DNA of 64,000 bases from Mycobacterium mantenii (lineage in GTDB: Bacteria; Actinomycetota; Actinomycetes; Mycobacteriales; Mycobacteriaceae). Below are positions 1 to 9,737 of this stretch, piece by piece (the first letter of the stretch is position 1; every line of letters starts with the position of its first letter). Below the pieces are notes generated by a model. The model was not told the DNA's origin. It made no database searches and saw nothing but the letters and a program-made list of their open reading frames with translations. The stretch is taken from assembly GCF_010731775.1 (NCBI RefSeq), contig NZ_AP022590.1:6076001-6140000 (forward strand), in the 5' to 3' direction. A program made the translations under genes and the position numbers.

Positions 1-459
1 AATCACGGTGTCGACCCGTCGGTCAGGGGACGCGTCGTTGACGAGCGACTCGACGCGATGATCGAGATCTGGACGCACGAAAAGGCGGAATCCCACGGCG
101 AATTCGTGAACTTCGACCCCATCTACAGCTGGCCGAAGCCGGTCCAGAAGCCCTATCCGCCGCTGTATCTCGGCGGAGGGCCGGCGGGCTTCAAGCGCAT
201 CGCCCGGCTGAACGGGGGCTGGCTGTCGATGACGGCGTCAGCAGAACAATTGGCGCCCCCGCTTGTCCAACTGCGTGACGTGGCCGGCAAGGACGTGCCG
301 GTGATCCACTTCCACGGCGGTGAGCCGACGGCGAAAGAACTCGAGGGTTACCGCGACCTGGGATTGGAGCACCTACTGGTCGACCTGCCCACCGAACCCC
401 GCGACCAGACGCTGCGCCGCCTCGACGAGCTACAGGCCGAGCTCGCGAAGGGGGCGTAA
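1..459 (+). CDS. LLM-class flavin/F420-dependent oxidoreductase, C-terminal part
   Basis: The frame is open at the left edge, so only the last 152 residues are present; an internal ATG at 58 is not the true start. The segment PLYLGGGPAGFKRIARL followed by a GGWLSM stretch is the late beta-strand region of luciferase-like monooxygenases, which bind FMN or F420 in a TIM barrel. The full family length is about 280-340 residues, so roughly half is missing to the left. The substrate cannot be inferred. It converges on selO with three bases between the stop codons. Confidence 0.8.
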   Translation, partial: NHGVDPSVRGRVVDERLDAMIEIWTHEKAESHGEFVNFDPIYSWPKPVQKPYPPLYLGGGPAGFKRIARLNGGWLSMTASAEQLAPPLVQLRDVAGKDVPVIHFHGGEPTAKELEGYRDLGLEHLLVDLPTEPRDQTLRRLDELQAELAKGA

Positions 460-462
460 AAG

Positions 463-1926
463 CTAAGTGCCGCAGAAGGTTTGGTACTTGCCGAAGTCCT
501 CGGGGGCGGGAGCGGCGTAGCGTTCGAGGCCTGGCCGTTCCGTGTAGGGCTCCGTGACCGCGGCGAGTAGTTGTTCCAGTGGGCCGAGTTCGCCGGCCGT
601 CGCGGCGGTGAGAGCCTCCTCGACCAGATGGTTACGCGGAATGTAGACCGGGTTGGTTTGGTCCATCGCGTCGGCGTCGGGACCCAGGGCGCGCCAACGC
701 GTCAACCACGCGTCAAAGCCGGCGAGGTCCATGAACAATCCGCGGACGGGTTCGGCATCCGTTCGCGCCGCGTGGCTGAGCCGGCGGAAGAACGAGGTGT
801 AGTCGACGTGGTTCTGCTTGAGCAGCAGAAGCAGTTCCTCGATCAGCACCGTGGCGAATTCGGCGTCGATGCCGGCGGGCAGGCCGAGTTTGGCGCGCAT
901 CCCGGAACCCCACACCGCGTCATAGCGGGTATGGAAAACCCCGAATGACTGCTCGGCGATCGCGATCGCCTCCTCGGAGTTCTCCGCGAGCAGCGGAAGA
1001 AGCGTTTCGGCGAAGCGGGCGAGGTTCCATCCGGCGATCACCGGTTGGTTGCCATAGGCGTAGCGACCCCAGAAATCGATCGAACTGAAGACCGTGTCGG
1101 GGTCGTAGGCCTCCATGAAGGCGCACGGTCCGTAGTCGATCGTTTCGCCCGAGATCGTCGTGTTGTCGGTGTTCATCACGCCATGGACGAATCCGAGCAG
1201 CATCCACTGGGCAACCAGCGAGGCCTGAACGGCGACGACCGCCTCGAACAAGGCGAGGTAGGGGTTCGCCGCCTCGGCGGCGGCGGGGTGGTGACGGGCG
1301 ATCGCATGGTCGGCAAGGCGGCGCAGCAGGTCCGCGTTGCCGGTGGATGCGGCGAATTGGAAGCTGCCGACCCGCAGATGGCTGCCGGCCACCCGGGTGA
1401 GCACCGCGCCGGGCAGCGTTTCTTCGCGATGGACCGAACGCCCGGTACCCACCACGGCCAACGATCGTGTCGTCGGCACGCCCAGGGCGTGCATCGCCTC
1501 GCTGACGACGTATTCGCGCAGCATCGGCCCCACCGCGGCCAGGCCGTCTCCGCCGCGGGCGAACGGTGTGGCACCGGAACCCTTGAGGTGGACGTCGCGC
1601 ATCCGCCCGTCGCCGTCGACCAGCTCGCCGAGCAGCAGCGCACGCCCATCGCCCAACCGGGGGACGAAGCCGCCGAACTGATGCCCGGCGTAGGCCTGGG
1701 CTACCGGAGTGGCGCCGCCGGGCACCAGGTTGCCGACCAGGAAGCGCAGCCCCTCGGGGCCACGCAGCCAGGCGGCGTCGAGGCCCAACTGCGCGGACAG
1801 TGGCTCATTGAGCACCAGCAACCGCAACTCGGGGAAGGTCTCGGCCTGCCAGCGGACCGCCATCTCCGGCAATTCGCGCAAGAACCGGTCGTGGAGGGCA
1901 ACGGTGGTATCCGGGGCAACACTCAT
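463..1926 (-). CDS. selO: Protein adenylyltransferase SelO (YdiU/UPF0061 family)
   Basis: This 487-residue protein matches the length of bacterial SelO (about 480). SelO proteins are pseudokinases that bind ATP in a flipped orientation and transfer AMP to Ser/Thr/Tyr of target proteins, linked to redox homeostasis. Visible hallmarks are [18 protein letters not shown] near residue 80, [16 protein letters not shown] with the nucleotide-binding lysine near residue 115, [20 protein letters not shown] with the metal-binding DYG near residue 265, and the terminal KYQTFCGT, whose cysteine occupies the selenocysteine position of eukaryotic SelO. The start is the first ATG; the ribosome binding site is weak. 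Confidence 0.93.
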   Translation of the reverse strand: MSVAPDTTVALHDRFLRELPEMAVRWQAETFPELRLLVLNEPLSAQLGLDAAWLRGPEGLRFLVGNLVPGGATPVAQAYAGHQFGGFVPRLGDGRALLLGELVDGDGRMRDVHLKGSGATPFARGGDGLAAVGPMLREYVVSEAMHALGVPTTRSLAVVGTGRSVHREETLPGAVLTRVAGSHLRVGSFQFAASTGNADLLRRLADHAIARHHPAAAEAANPYLALFEAVVAVQASLVAQWMLLGFVHGVMNTDNTTISGETIDYGPCAFMEAYDPDTVFSSIDFWGRYAYGNQPVIAGWNLARFAETLLPLLAENSEEAIAIAEQSFGVFHTRYDAVWGSGMRAKLGLPAGIDAEFATVLIEELLLLLKQNHVDYTSFFRRLSHAARTDAEPVRGLFMDLAGFDAWLTRWRALGPDADAMDQTNPVYIPRNHLVEEALTAATAGELGPLEQLLAAVTEPYTERPGLERYAAPAPEDFGKYQTFCGT

Positions 1927-1966
1927 CTCATCGAGCCTACGGAAACCCGAAGCCGCGCCGGGTGCC

Positions 1967-2533
1967 CTAACCGAGGGCTTTGCCGATGAGGTCGCGGGCG
2001 CGGTCGAGCATCGAGGCGAACGGGCCGAGCGCGAAGTTCAGCTTCGCCGATTCCACGCCGGGATGGGGGCGCGTCGGCGCGATGGCCTCGGCGGCGCGTA
2101 CTGCCGCGCCCATTCGCTTGAGGTCGTCGGTGTCTACCTTGCGTTTCAAGACGGGAAACTCTTGGTCTTCCTCCTGCCGGGCGTGCTCGAGCACGGCTTC
2201 GCGCAATTTGGTGAGCTCTTTGATGAACTGGTCCGAGGTGATATCGAGCTTCTCGATCGCCGACAGCAGCTCCTTGGCTTCGTGCTCTTCCTTGAGCCGG
2301 GCATCGACGATGGCGTCGCCGTCACCGTCCTCGCGCCGCACACGCGGATGCACGACCATTTCCTCGGCCGTCTCGTGGACGGCCAGCAACTGGCGCAACG
2401 TTGCGAACGGCTCCTCACGCGCTTTCGGATCCGACGCGTGCAGCACTTGGTCGAACATGTCCTCGATGAGGTTGTGTTGCGCTTTCAGGAATGCGACAAC
2501 TTCCTCAGGGGACTCAACAATGAGATCTCCCAT
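1967..2533 (-). CDS. Hemerythrin HHE-domain protein
   Basis: The protein has 188 residues from the ATG at 2533, which follows a strong GGAGG; the longer open frame upstream has no such support. The HHE cation-binding pattern is complete: H20, H53 with E57 (HETAE), H84, and H117 with E121 (HARQEE). Hemerythrin-like four-helix proteins bind a non-heme diiron centre and in mycobacteria respond to oxygen, nitric oxide or peroxide. About 65 C-terminal residues beyond the bundle are of unknown role. It is transcribed away from the CitE-like gene with a 279-base spacer between them. Confidence 0.88.
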   Translation of the reverse strand: MGDLIVESPEEVVAFLKAQHNLIEDMFDQVLHASDPKAREEPFATLRQLLAVHETAEEMVVHPRVRREDGDGDAIVDARLKEEHEAKELLSAIEKLDITSDQFIKELTKLREAVLEHARQEEDQEFPVLKRKVDTDDLKRMGAAVRAAEAIAPTRPHPGVESAKLNFALGPFASMLDRARDLIGKALG

Positions 2534-2812
2534 CGCCGGTACCTCCAATGACTTGGGAGTGGGACTGCGCACTGTGGGCTGTGTGCGCGGCTTGAGCAGG
2601 AAATACCCGGCATACTCGCTGCTAAACGCCACAGCGTGTCGGGGCATCGGTAAAGCCCGTATTGCGCTGTGATGCAACCATTTCGGTGATGCCGCAGGTC
2701 GATCGGGCCGCCACCGCGCCGTGGCCGGTCCGAACTGTCTTTTTTTACGCAGGGCATCTGGGACCACCGGTTCGGGATAATCGCTACGGTTAGGGCAACA
2801 ATCCTGACACCG

Positions 2813-3757
2813 ATGCACAGAGACGACGGATCAGCTGAAATGTACGAGCAGGTCAACAGCACCGCCGAGGCCGAAGACATCGGCTCTCGCATCGACCCGG
2901 TACTCGCCCGGAGTTGGCTCCTGGTCAACGGTGCGCATGCCGATCGGTTCCAATCTGCGGTGAATTCGCGCGCTGACATCGTCGTTCTCGACATCGAGGA
3001 TGCGGTGGCGCCCAAGGACAAGCACGCCGCCCGCGACAACGTGGTGGGTTGGCTGGGTGCCGGCAACGTCGACTGGGTCCGCATCAACGGCTTCGGCACC
3101 CCCTGGTGGGCGGACGACTTGGCCGCCCTGGCCACCACCCCGGTCGGCGGGGTGATGCTGGCGATGGTCGAATCGGTCGACCACGTCACCGAGACCGCGA
3201 AGCGCCTGCCCGATGTGCCGATTGTGGCCCTGGTCGAAACGGCGCGGGGCCTGGAACGCATCACCGAGATCGCCGCGACCAAGGGCACGTTCCGGCTCGC
3301 CTTCGGCATCGGCGACTTCCGCCGCGACACCGGCTTCGGAGACGATCCGGCCACCCTCGCGTACACGCGGTCACGCTTCACCATCGCCTCGAAGGCCGCC
3401 GACCTGCCCAGTGCGATCGACGGACCTACCATCGGCTCCAATCCACTGAAACTGATCGAGGCCACCGCGGTGTCCACCCAGTTCGGGATGACCGGCAAGA
3501 TCTGCCTGACACCCGACCAGTGTGCCGTCGTCAATGAGGGGCTGTCGCCCTCGCAGGACGAAATCTCCTGGGCGAAAGAGTTTTTCGCCGAGTTCGAGCG
3601 CGACGGGGGAGAAATCCGCAACGGCTCCGATCTGCCCCGCATCGCCCGGGCCACAAAGATTCTCGAGCTGGCTCGTGCGTATGGCATCGAAGCGCTGGAC
3701 ATCGACAAGGAAGAACGAGATCACTCGCCCGCCCCGTCGGATACGTATCACTACTGA
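2813..3757 (+). CDS. HpcH/HpaI aldolase / CitE-like CoA-ester lyase
   Basis: This 314-residue protein belongs to the PEP-mutase/CitE TIM-barrel superfamily. Visible motifs are [14 protein letters not shown] at the barrel entry, [16 protein letters not shown] (ED pair), [12 protein letters not shown] (metal-binding glutamate) and [13 protein letters not shown] (metal-binding aspartate). Family members cleave or form C-C bonds in malyl-, methylmalyl- or citramalyl-CoA-type substrates with Mg2+. The exact substrate is not predictable. The first ATG is used; M10 at 2840 is an alternative, since neither start has a strong ribosome binding site. A DsbA-like gene follows after 32 bases. Confidence 0.85.
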   Translation: MHRDDGSAEMYEQVNSTAEAEDIGSRIDPVLARSWLLVNGAHADRFQSAVNSRADIVVLDIEDAVAPKDKHAARDNVVGWLGAGNVDWVRINGFGTPWWADDLAALATTPVGGVMLAMVESVDHVTETAKRLPDVPIVALVETARGLERITEIAATKGTFRLAFGIGDFRRDTGFGDDPATLAYTRSRFTIASKAADLPSAIDGPTIGSNPLKLIEATAVSTQFGMTGKICLTPDQCAVVNEGLSPSQDEISWAKEFFAEFERDGGEIRNGSDLPRIARATKILELARAYGIEALDIDKEERDHSPAPSDTYHY

Positions 3758-3789
3758 GCGTCCCTACTGAGCGGCAGGACGGAGCCGAG

Positions 3790-4488
3790 ATGAGCGTTGT
3801 GGTGGATTTTCATTTCGACCCGATGTGCCCGTTCGCCTACCAGACCTCTTTGTGGATCCGCGACGTTCGCGAGCAACTCGGCATCACCGTCGACTGGCGG
3901 TTCTTCAGCCTCGAGGAGATCAACCGGTCAGAGGGCCAGAAGCATCCGTGGGAGCGGGAGTGGTCCTATGGATGGTCGTTGATGCGGATCGGTGCGCTAC
4001 TGCGCCGGACGAATATGGAGCTGCTGGATCGGTGGTACGCCGCGATCGGGCGTGAACTGCACACTCTCGGCGGCAAACCCCACGACCCCGCGGTTGCCCG
4101 ACGCTTGCTGAGCGACATCGGTGTCGAGGCGTCGGTGTTGGATGCGGCGCTGGACGACCCGACCACCCACGACGAGATACACCGTGATCATCAGCGGGTC
4201 GTCGATGCCGGTGGCTACGGGGTGCCGACGCTTTTCCTGTTGGGACAGTGCTTGTTTGGGCCGGTGCTGGTGGATCCGCCGACCGGCTCCGAGGCCCTGA
4301 GGCTGTGGGAGGTGGTCACCGGCATGGCCGAGCTGCCCCACGTGTACGAGCTGCAGCGGCCTAAGTCGGCCGCCGATGTCGAGCTCATCGGCCGAAGCCT
4401 GCGTCCCTACCTGGGCGGGCGCGATTGGGTCAGCATCAACCGCGGTGAGGTCATCAATGTCGAGCGCTTCACGGGCCAAGGGACCTAG
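3790..4488 (+). CDS. DsbA-family thioredoxin-fold protein (2-hydroxychromene isomerase-like)
   Basis: The 232-residue protein starts [20 protein letters not shown]. This is the N-terminal strand and active-site loop of the DsbA/HCCA-isomerase thioredoxin fold, but the usual CxxC reads CPFA, so it lacks the resolving cysteine and is unlikely to be a disulfide exchanger. [17 protein letters not shown] near residue 140 is the cis-proline loop. No signal peptide is seen, so it is cytoplasmic. Such CxxA proteins include glutathione- or mycothiol-dependent isomerases; the substrate here is unknown. Confidence 0.8.
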   Translation: MSVVVDFHFDPMCPFAYQTSLWIRDVREQLGITVDWRFFSLEEINRSEGQKHPWEREWSYGWSLMRIGALLRRTNMELLDRWYAAIGRELHTLGGKPHDPAVARRLLSDIGVEASVLDAALDDPTTHDEIHRDHQRVVDAGGYGVPTLFLLGQCLFGPVLVDPPTGSEALRLWEVVTGMAELPHVYELQRPKSAADVELIGRSLRPYLGGRDWVSINRGEVINVERFTGQGT

Positions 4489-4510
4489 GTTCATCGCTAC
4501 GCTGGCAAGG

Positions 4511-4867
4511 GTGAGCGCCAAGAACCGGATCCGGGTGGCGCGGGTCTACGACGAGGTCGGCCCCGACGAAGGGCAGCGCGTGCTCGTCGATCGCGTCTGG
4601 CCGCGGGGCGTGCGCAAAGACGACCCGCGGGTCGGGATCTGGTGCAAGGACATCGCCCCGTCGAAGGACCTCCGGGAGTGGTACCAGCACGATTCGGACC
4701 GGTTCGACGAATTCGCGTCACGCTACAAGTCCGAACTGCGCGACAGTAGCGCCCTGGACGAGCTGCGCAAGCTCGCCAAGCGCGGCCCCGTCACGTTGGT
4801 CACCGCGACCCGCGAGCTCGACATCAGCCAGGCGGCCGTCCTGGCCCAGCTGCTCAAGGCCCACTGA
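4511..4867 (+). CDS. DUF488 family protein
   Basis: The protein has 118 residues from the GTG at 4511, preceded by GGCAAGG, which gives the normal family length; an earlier ATG in the frame overlaps the upstream gene and encodes low-complexity sequence. RVARVYDEVGPDEGQRVLVDRVWPRG, then WCKDIAPSKDLREWY and a terminal PVTLVTATRELDISQA, match the compact DUF488 group common in actinobacteria. The family function is not established. The gene lies 22 bases after the DsbA-like gene and may be co-transcribed with it. Confidence 0.85.
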   Translation: MSAKNRIRVARVYDEVGPDEGQRVLVDRVWPRGVRKDDPRVGIWCKDIAPSKDLREWYQHDSDRFDEFASRYKSELRDSSALDELRKLAKRGPVTLVTATRELDISQAAVLAQLLKAH

Positions 4868-4909
4868 CCCGGCTCCGAACCGGCAGCGTCGTAGGCTCGT
4901 GCCGTTGAC

Positions 4910-5536
4910 ATGACCAATGCCGGACCCATCCTTCCGCGGGAACTGACCGACCTTCCCGAGGCGGTCCGCGCGGTCCCGCCGCCGCCCATCCCGCAGCTGC
5001 CCGCGCCGTACGGTCTGCGCGTTGCCGACCCGGACGCCGACGCCGAGATGGTCTCGGAGTGGATGAGTCGGCCGCATCTGGTTGAGGCCTGGGAGTCCAA
5101 CTGGCCGGTGGCGCGGTGGCGTCGCTACCTCCAGGCGCAATTGGAAGGCGAGTTTTCGCGCCCGCTCATCGCCACGCTGGACGGCGTGGACCGCGCGTAC
5201 ATCGAAATCTACAGGGCGGCAAAGGATTCCATCGCCCACCGATATGAGCATGATCCCCACGATCTGGGTTTGCACGTCGCGGTCGCCGACTTGGACCACA
5301 TCGAACGCGGGCACGTCAGTTTCCTGCTGCCGCATCTGGTGGCCAGCGTCCTCACCCTCGATCCGCGGTGTCGCCGCATCATGTTCGATCCCGACCATCG
5401 CAACGCATTGGCGCGTAAGTTCTGTGAGCGCAGCGGCTGCGCCTTTCTCGGCGAGCATGACATGGCGAACCGGCGGATGGCGCTGTACGTGCTGCCGCGC
5501 ACCCCCGGTGATGTCCCGCGTCAGCGCGATACCTGA
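4910..5536 (+). CDS. mbtK: Lysine N-acyltransferase MbtK-like (mycobactin side-chain acylation)
   Basis: A 208-residue GNAT-fold acyltransferase close in length to M. tuberculosis MbtK (Rv1347c, 210 residues), which transfers the fatty acyl chain from ACP to the lysine N6 of mycobactin. Family marks are the proline-rich lead ([19 protein letters not shown]), [49 protein letters not shown] and [32 protein letters not shown]. It stands alone here without other mycobactin genes, as in M. tuberculosis. No iron box was identified upstream. Confidence 0.88.
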   Translation: MTNAGPILPRELTDLPEAVRAVPPPPIPQLPAPYGLRVADPDADAEMVSEWMSRPHLVEAWESNWPVARWRRYLQAQLEGEFSRPLIATLDGVDRAYIEIYRAAKDSIAHRYEHDPHDLGLHVAVADLDHIERGHVSFLLPHLVASVLTLDPRCRRIMFDPDHRNALARKFCERSGCAFLGEHDMANRRMALYVLPRTPGDVPRQRDT

Positions 5537-5554
5537 TGGCCGGGCCCGCGGGCG

Positions 5555-5938
5555 TCAAAGCTGCTCCGCGAGCTGCTGTCCGATGAACGCCGCGGCTTCG
5601 CCGAGCGTGACGCTGACGACGATGTTGGCGAGTGCGGCGTACAGTCGGCGCTCCTCGCCGAGTCGCTGCGTTTCCAGCATCCAGGTGGAGAACGTGGTGT
5701 AGGCGCCGACGAAGGCGGTGCCCGCCAGCATCGCAGCGTCCTTGTTCAGGGCCAGGCCGCCGAGGAAGCCCAAAAGCGATGCGCCGCTGAGGTTCACGGC
5801 AAGGGTCCCGAACGGAAACGGCCGGGACGCCCGGCGTGCCACCGTGCGGTCGACGACGAAACGCAGCACCGACCCGATGCCGCCGATGACCACGACGGCG
5901 ACCCAGACCAGAGCCGTCGTCACCGCGGCCGCGCTCAC
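5555..5938 (-). CDS. crcB: Fluoride channel subunit CrcB/Fluc (second of pair)
   Basis: The protein has 127 residues from the GTG at 5938, which overlaps the TGA of the upstream crcB as GTGA; the longer ATG frame runs through that neighbour. The four hydrophobic helices carry the Fluc signature [29 protein letters not shown] and [17 protein letters not shown], which contains the TTFST motif with the pore phenylalanine. Fluc channels export fluoride as dual-topology dimers. Actinobacteria often use two paralogous subunits, and the translational overlap here fits an obligate heterodimer. Confidence 0.92.
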   Translation of the reverse strand: MSAAAVTTALVWVAVVVIGGIGSVLRFVVDRTVARRASRPFPFGTLAVNLSGASLLGFLGGLALNKDAAMLAGTAFVGAYTTFSTWMLETQRLGEERRLYAALANIVVSVTLGEAAAFIGQQLAEQL

Positions 5939-6333
5939 CGGCGCACCCGTACTCGGCGCACCAACTTGGTGGCCAGGTGCACCGCCAGCAGTCCCAGCAC
6001 GATGCTGGTGAGGCTGTAGCCCACGCCCAGCCCCCAATGGCCGTGTTCGACCATCTTCAGCGTCTCGACCTGCATCGTCGAGAAAGTGGTTAAACCGCCG
6101 CACAATCCGGTGCCGAGCAGCGGCCGCCGATAGCTCGACGTCGGCAACCGCTCCAGCAGCCGGGTGGTGAAGTAACCCACCAGAAATGCCCCGACGATGT
6201 TGACCGCGAACGTGGGCCAGGGCCAGCTCGCCGGGTCACCGCCGGCGAGCGTGCTCAGCGCGGCACGGGCCAGGGAGCCGAGCGCCCCGCCGGCAAACAC
6301 CGCGGCCAATTCGCGATAGTCCAGTTGCGCCAC
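5935..6333 (-). CDS. crcB: Fluoride channel subunit CrcB/Fluc (first of pair)
   Basis: This 132-residue, four-helix membrane protein has [30 protein letters not shown] and [17 protein letters not shown], the CrcB/Fluc signatures. It precedes the second subunit with a 4-base overlap and is transcribed away from pgm across about 100 bases. No recognisable fluoride (crcB) riboswitch was found in the short leader. The gene order crcB-crcB beside pgm matches, from memory, Rv3070-Rv3069-Rv3068c of M. tuberculosis. Confidence 0.92.
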   Translation of the reverse strand: MAQLDYRELAAVFAGGALGSLARAALSTLAGGDPASWPWPTFAVNIVGAFLVGYFTTRLLERLPTSSYRRPLLGTGLCGGLTTFSTMQVETLKMVEHGHWGLGVGYSLTSIVLGLLAVHLATKLVRRVRVRR

Positions 6334-6434
6334 TGGTGTTGATCCCCTTCGTTCGCCGGTGCGCTACGCAGCGTATGGCCGAAGTCCAGACCGGCGCAGC
6401 CCGGGGGCACGCGGAGACGGGCAGAATTGAGACC

Positions 6435-8066
6435 ATGGTGGCCAACCCTCGCGCCGGTCAACCGGCCCAGCCCGAAGACCTTGTCGATCTGCCCCACCTG
6501 GTGACGGCGTATTACTCGGTTCAACCCGATCCCGACGACGTCGCTCAACAGGTGGCTTTCGGCACGTCGGGTCACCGGGGGTCGGCCCTGGCCGGGGCGT
6601 TCAACGAGGCACACATCCTGGCGATCACCCAGGCCATCGTCGAGTACCGCACCGCGCACGGCACGACGGGCCCGTTGTTCATCGGCCGGGACACGCACGG
6701 GCTCTCCGAGCCGGCCTGGGTGTCGGCACTCGAGGTGCTGGCCGCCAACGACGTCGTCGCGATGATCGACTCTCGCGACCGCTACACGCCGACGCCCGCA
6801 ATCAGCCACGCCATCCTCACCTACAACCGCGGGCGCACCGAGGCGCTGGCCGACGGAATCGTCGTGACACCGTCGCACAACCCGCCCGCCGACGGCGGCT
6901 TCAAGTACAACCCGCCCAACGGCGGCCCGGCCGACACCGACGCGACCAACGCAATTGCGAAGCGCGCCAACGAGATCCTGCGCGACGGGGCGGGGGTCAA
7001 GCGCGTTCCGCTGGCCCGCGCGCTGCAGACCGTGCAGCGCCACGATTACCTGGGCAACTACGTCGACGACCTACCCAACGTGGTCGACATCGACGCCATC
7101 CGCGCGGCCGGCGTCCGAATCGGCGCCGATCCGCTGGGCGGGGCCAGCGTGGACTACTGGGGTGAGATCGCGCAGCGGCACCGCCTGGATCTGACCGTGG
7201 TCAATCCGCTGGTCGATGCGACCTGGCGGTTCATGACGCTCGACCACGACGGCAAGATCCGGATGGACTGCAGCTCGCCGGACGCGATGGCCGGGCTCAT
7301 CGCCAACCGGGACCGCTATCAGATCGCCACCGGCAACGACGCCGACTCCGACCGGCACGGCATCGTCACGCCCGACGGTGGGCTGCTCAACCCCAACCAC
7401 TACCTGGCGGTGGCCATCGAATACCTCTACACCCAGCGGCCATCGTGGCCGGGCGGCATCGCCGTCGGCAAGACCGCGGTCAGCTCGTCCATGATCGACC
7501 GGGTCGTCGCCGGCATCGGCCGCAAGCTGATCGAGGTGCCGGTCGGATTCAAGTGGTTCGTCGACGGCCTGATAGGCGGCACCATCGGTTTCGGCGGCGA
7601 GGAGTCGGCCGGCGCGTCGTTCCTGCGGCGGGACGGCTCGGTGTGGACCACCGACAAGGACGGCATCATCCTGGCGCTGCTGGCATCGGAGATCCTCGCG
7701 GTCACCGGATCGAGTCCGTCCCAGCGCTATCAACGGCTGACCGCCGAGTACGGCACGCCGTTCTACGCGCGGGTCGACGCGCCCGCCGATCGGGACCAGA
7801 AGGCCCGCCTGTCGAAGCTCTCCGCAGACCAGGTGACCGCGACGGAATTGGCGGGGGAGCCGATCACCGGGAAGCTGACGGCAGCGCCCGGTAACGGCGC
7901 GCCACTGGGTGGATTGAAGGTGACGACGGCCAATGCGTGGTTTGCCGCGCGACCGTCGGGAACCGAGGACGTCTACAAGATCTATGCGGAATCTTTCCAC
8001 GGGCCCGAGCATTTAGCGGAGGTGCAAGAAAGCGCGCGCGAGGTGGTTAATAAAGTCATCGGGTGA
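6435..8066 (+). CDS. pgm: Phosphoglucomutase, alpha-D-glucose specific
   Basis: The 543-residue protein interconverts glucose-1-phosphate and glucose-6-phosphate, feeding trehalose, glycogen and cell-wall precursor synthesis. The ATG at 6435 gives near the M. tuberculosis PgmA length (about 547). Motifs seen: VAFGTSGHRG (sugar-phosphate entry), VVTPSHNPPADGG with the phosphoserine, GNDADSDRHG (Mg2+ loop), GGEESAGASFLRRDG (sugar-binding loop) and AARPSGTEDVYKIYAES (phosphate-binding loop). Its stop overlaps the GTG of the downstream MFS gene. Confidence 0.95.
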   Translation: MVANPRAGQPAQPEDLVDLPHLVTAYYSVQPDPDDVAQQVAFGTSGHRGSALAGAFNEAHILAITQAIVEYRTAHGTTGPLFIGRDTHGLSEPAWVSALEVLAANDVVAMIDSRDRYTPTPAISHAILTYNRGRTEALADGIVVTPSHNPPADGGFKYNPPNGGPADTDATNAIAKRANEILRDGAGVKRVPLARALQTVQRHDYLGNYVDDLPNVVDIDAIRAAGVRIGADPLGGASVDYWGEIAQRHRLDLTVVNPLVDATWRFMTLDHDGKIRMDCSSPDAMAGLIANRDRYQIATGNDADSDRHGIVTPDGGLLNPNHYLAVAIEYLYTQRPSWPGGIAVGKTAVSSSMIDRVVAGIGRKLIEVPVGFKWFVDGLIGGTIGFGGEESAGASFLRRDGSVWTTDKDGIILALLASEILAVTGSSPSQRYQRLTAEYGTPFYARVDAPADRDQKARLSKLSADQVTATELAGEPITGKLTAAPGNGAPLGGLKVTTANAWFAARPSGTEDVYKIYAESFHGPEHLAEVQESAREVVNKVIG

Positions 8067-9340
8067 CCCTTTCCCCTCGCCTTACCCGCACCGGGGGGCG
8101 CGGGCTGCGTTCTACCCGTCTGCCGCGCGAAGTCTGGATCCTCAGCTGGGCGAATATCATGGTCGCGCTGGGCTACGGGGTGATTTCGCCGGCGCTGCCG
8201 TCTTTCGCCCGCAGTTTCGGGGTCAGCATCAAGGCGGTGACATTTTTGGTCACCGTCTTTTCGTTGAGCCGACTGTGTTTCGCGCCGATAAGCGGCCAGC
8301 TGGTGCAGCGGCTGGGGGAGCGCCGGATTTACATCGGCGGCATGCTGATCGTCGCGGTCGCCACCGCCGCGTGCGCGTTTTCCCAGGCTTACTGGCAATT
8401 ACTGGTGTACCGCGTCATCAGCGGCGTCGGGTCGACGATGTTCTACGTCTCGGCGCTGGGACTGATGATCCATATCAGCCCGCCCGACGCGCGCGGACGG
8501 GTGGCGGGTCTGTTCACCACGTCGTTCATGGTGGGCGCGGTGGGTGGGCCGGCGGTCGGCGCACTGGCCGCCGGCTGGGGGCTGACCGCTCCGTTCATCG
8601 TGTACGGCGTCGCCCTGCTGGGCGTGGCGGTGGTGCTGTTTTTCAGCCTGCGGAATTCGGCCCTGGCCGCCCCGGGACCGCCGACGCGATCGACGGTGAC
8701 CATGCGAGAGGCGCTGCGGTTCCGCGCCTATTGGTCGTCGCTGGGGGCCAACTTTGCGACCGGCTGGTCGGCCTTCGGGCTTCGCGTCGCGCTGATCCCG
8801 CTGTTCATCACCGACGTCATGGGGCGCGGCGTCGGAATCATCGGCATTGCGCTTGCGGCGTTCGCCGGAGGCAATGCGATGGCCATGATCCCAAGTGGCT
8901 ACCTGTCCGATCGGATGGGACGGCGCACGTTGATGATCGTGGGTCTGGCGTTGTCCGGTGTGGCGACCGTCTTCCTGGGCGCCGTGTCGTCGTTGTCGGT
9001 GTTTCTGGTCGTCGCGGTGGTGGTCGGTGCGGTGACGGGCATCTACATGTCGCCGATGCAGGCCGCGGTCGCCGACATCTTGGGCAGCGAGGCACGTGCG
9101 GGCAGCCCGGTGGCCGCGGTGCAGATGATGTCCGATCTGGGCGCCATCGTCGGCTCGATGACGCTCGGCTGGGTGGCCGAGCGGGTGAGCTACGGCTGGG
9201 GCTTCACCATCAGCGGGGTCGTTCTGCTGATCGCCGCCGTCGGCTGGGTGGCGGCGCCGGAAACGCGGACGGTGCCCGTCCCGGAGCCCGGCCCGTTGCC
9301 GTCTCCGCACACGTTGAACCTGCCTGAGCAGCAACTTTGA
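8063..9340 (+). CDS. Major facilitator superfamily transporter
   Basis: This 425-residue protein has about twelve hydrophobic segments. It begins with GTG overlapping the pgm stop (GTGA), so the two are translationally coupled. MFS marks are SRLCFAPISGQLVQRLGERR (loop 2-3) in the first half and the equivalent GGNAMAMIPSGYLSDRMGRR in the second. The profile is of the drug:H+ antiporter/sugar efflux type with a central cytoplasmic loop near residue 210. The substrate is unknown; coupling to pgm hints at, but does not prove, a sugar or sugar-phosphate link. Confidence 0.88.
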   Translation: MTLSPRLTRTGGRGLRSTRLPREVWILSWANIMVALGYGVISPALPSFARSFGVSIKAVTFLVTVFSLSRLCFAPISGQLVQRLGERRIYIGGMLIVAVATAACAFSQAYWQLLVYRVISGVGSTMFYVSALGLMIHISPPDARGRVAGLFTTSFMVGAVGGPAVGALAAGWGLTAPFIVYGVALLGVAVVLFFSLRNSALAAPGPPTRSTVTMREALRFRAYWSSLGANFATGWSAFGLRVALIPLFITDVMGRGVGIIGIALAAFAGGNAMAMIPSGYLSDRMGRRTLMIVGLALSGVATVFLGAVSSLSVFLVVAVVVGAVTGIYMSPMQAAVADILGSEARAGSPVAAVQMMSDLGAIVGSMTLGWVAERVSYGWGFTISGVVLLIAAVGWVAAPETRTVPVPEPGPLPSPHTLNLPEQQL

Positions 9341-9383
9341 ACGGCGGTTGCCGGTGGTGTAACTTCGATGGGCACGACTTCTC

Positions 9384-9456
9384 GGGGCTATGGCGCAGCT
9401 GGTAGCGCACCACACTGGCAGTGTGGGGGTCAGGGGTTCGAGTCCCCTTAGCTCCA
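9384..9456 (+). tRNA. tRNA-Ala (anticodon GGC)
   Basis: The sequence folds as a full cloverleaf. The acceptor GGGGCTA pairs with TAGCTCC and includes the G3-U70 wobble that identifies alanine tRNAs. The D arm is GCGC/GCGC, the anticodon stem CCACA/TGTGG carries loop CTGGCAG (anticodon GGC), and the T arm is AGGGG-TTCGAGT-CCCCT. The discriminator base is A and CCA is not encoded in full. It lies 43 bases after the MFS gene. Confidence 0.97.
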
Positions 9457-9696
9457 CCGAGTACCGCGGGCCGCATCCCGCGTCATCGTTTCCATCGGTG
9501 CAGCGTGACGCCGCGAATGGCGTCGATCCGGATCCCGCAGCGCAATAAGCAGGGCAACTCTCAGCATCCTGGTACCGCCGGTATGCATAACCGGCCACTC
9601 GGGCGGGTACGCGGCCGAGTGAACGGTTGTTCGCAGCGAATCCGCGCTTGCAGTCCGATTCGGCCGCGGGTCGACCTTCCTGGGACGAGAAGGGAT

Positions 9697-9721
9697 CGAC
9701 CGACACTGCAACGGTCGGTCG
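9697..9721. promoter_or_regulatory. Palindromic operator candidate before the diiron/ferredoxin operon
   Basis: CGACCGAC and its exact reverse complement GTCGGTCG flank a 9-base spacer, ending two bases before the ribosome binding site GGGAGGAG of the next gene. The size and symmetry fit a TetR-type operator, though an mRNA hairpin that hides the ribosome binding site is equally possible. No regulator gene is adjacent. The rest of the 9457-9737 spacer shows nothing recognisable. Confidence 0.5.
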
Positions 9722-9737
9722 GCGGGAGGAGTTTTTA

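Noticed and set aside
2534..2818. N-terminal extension of the hemerythrin protein
   Set aside because: It is basic, low-complexity sequence without similarity, and a strong GGAGG precedes the internal ATG at 2533.
6334..6434. Possible fluoride riboswitch before the crcB pair
   Set aside because: The spacer is short and no conserved crcB-RNA core could be found by eye.
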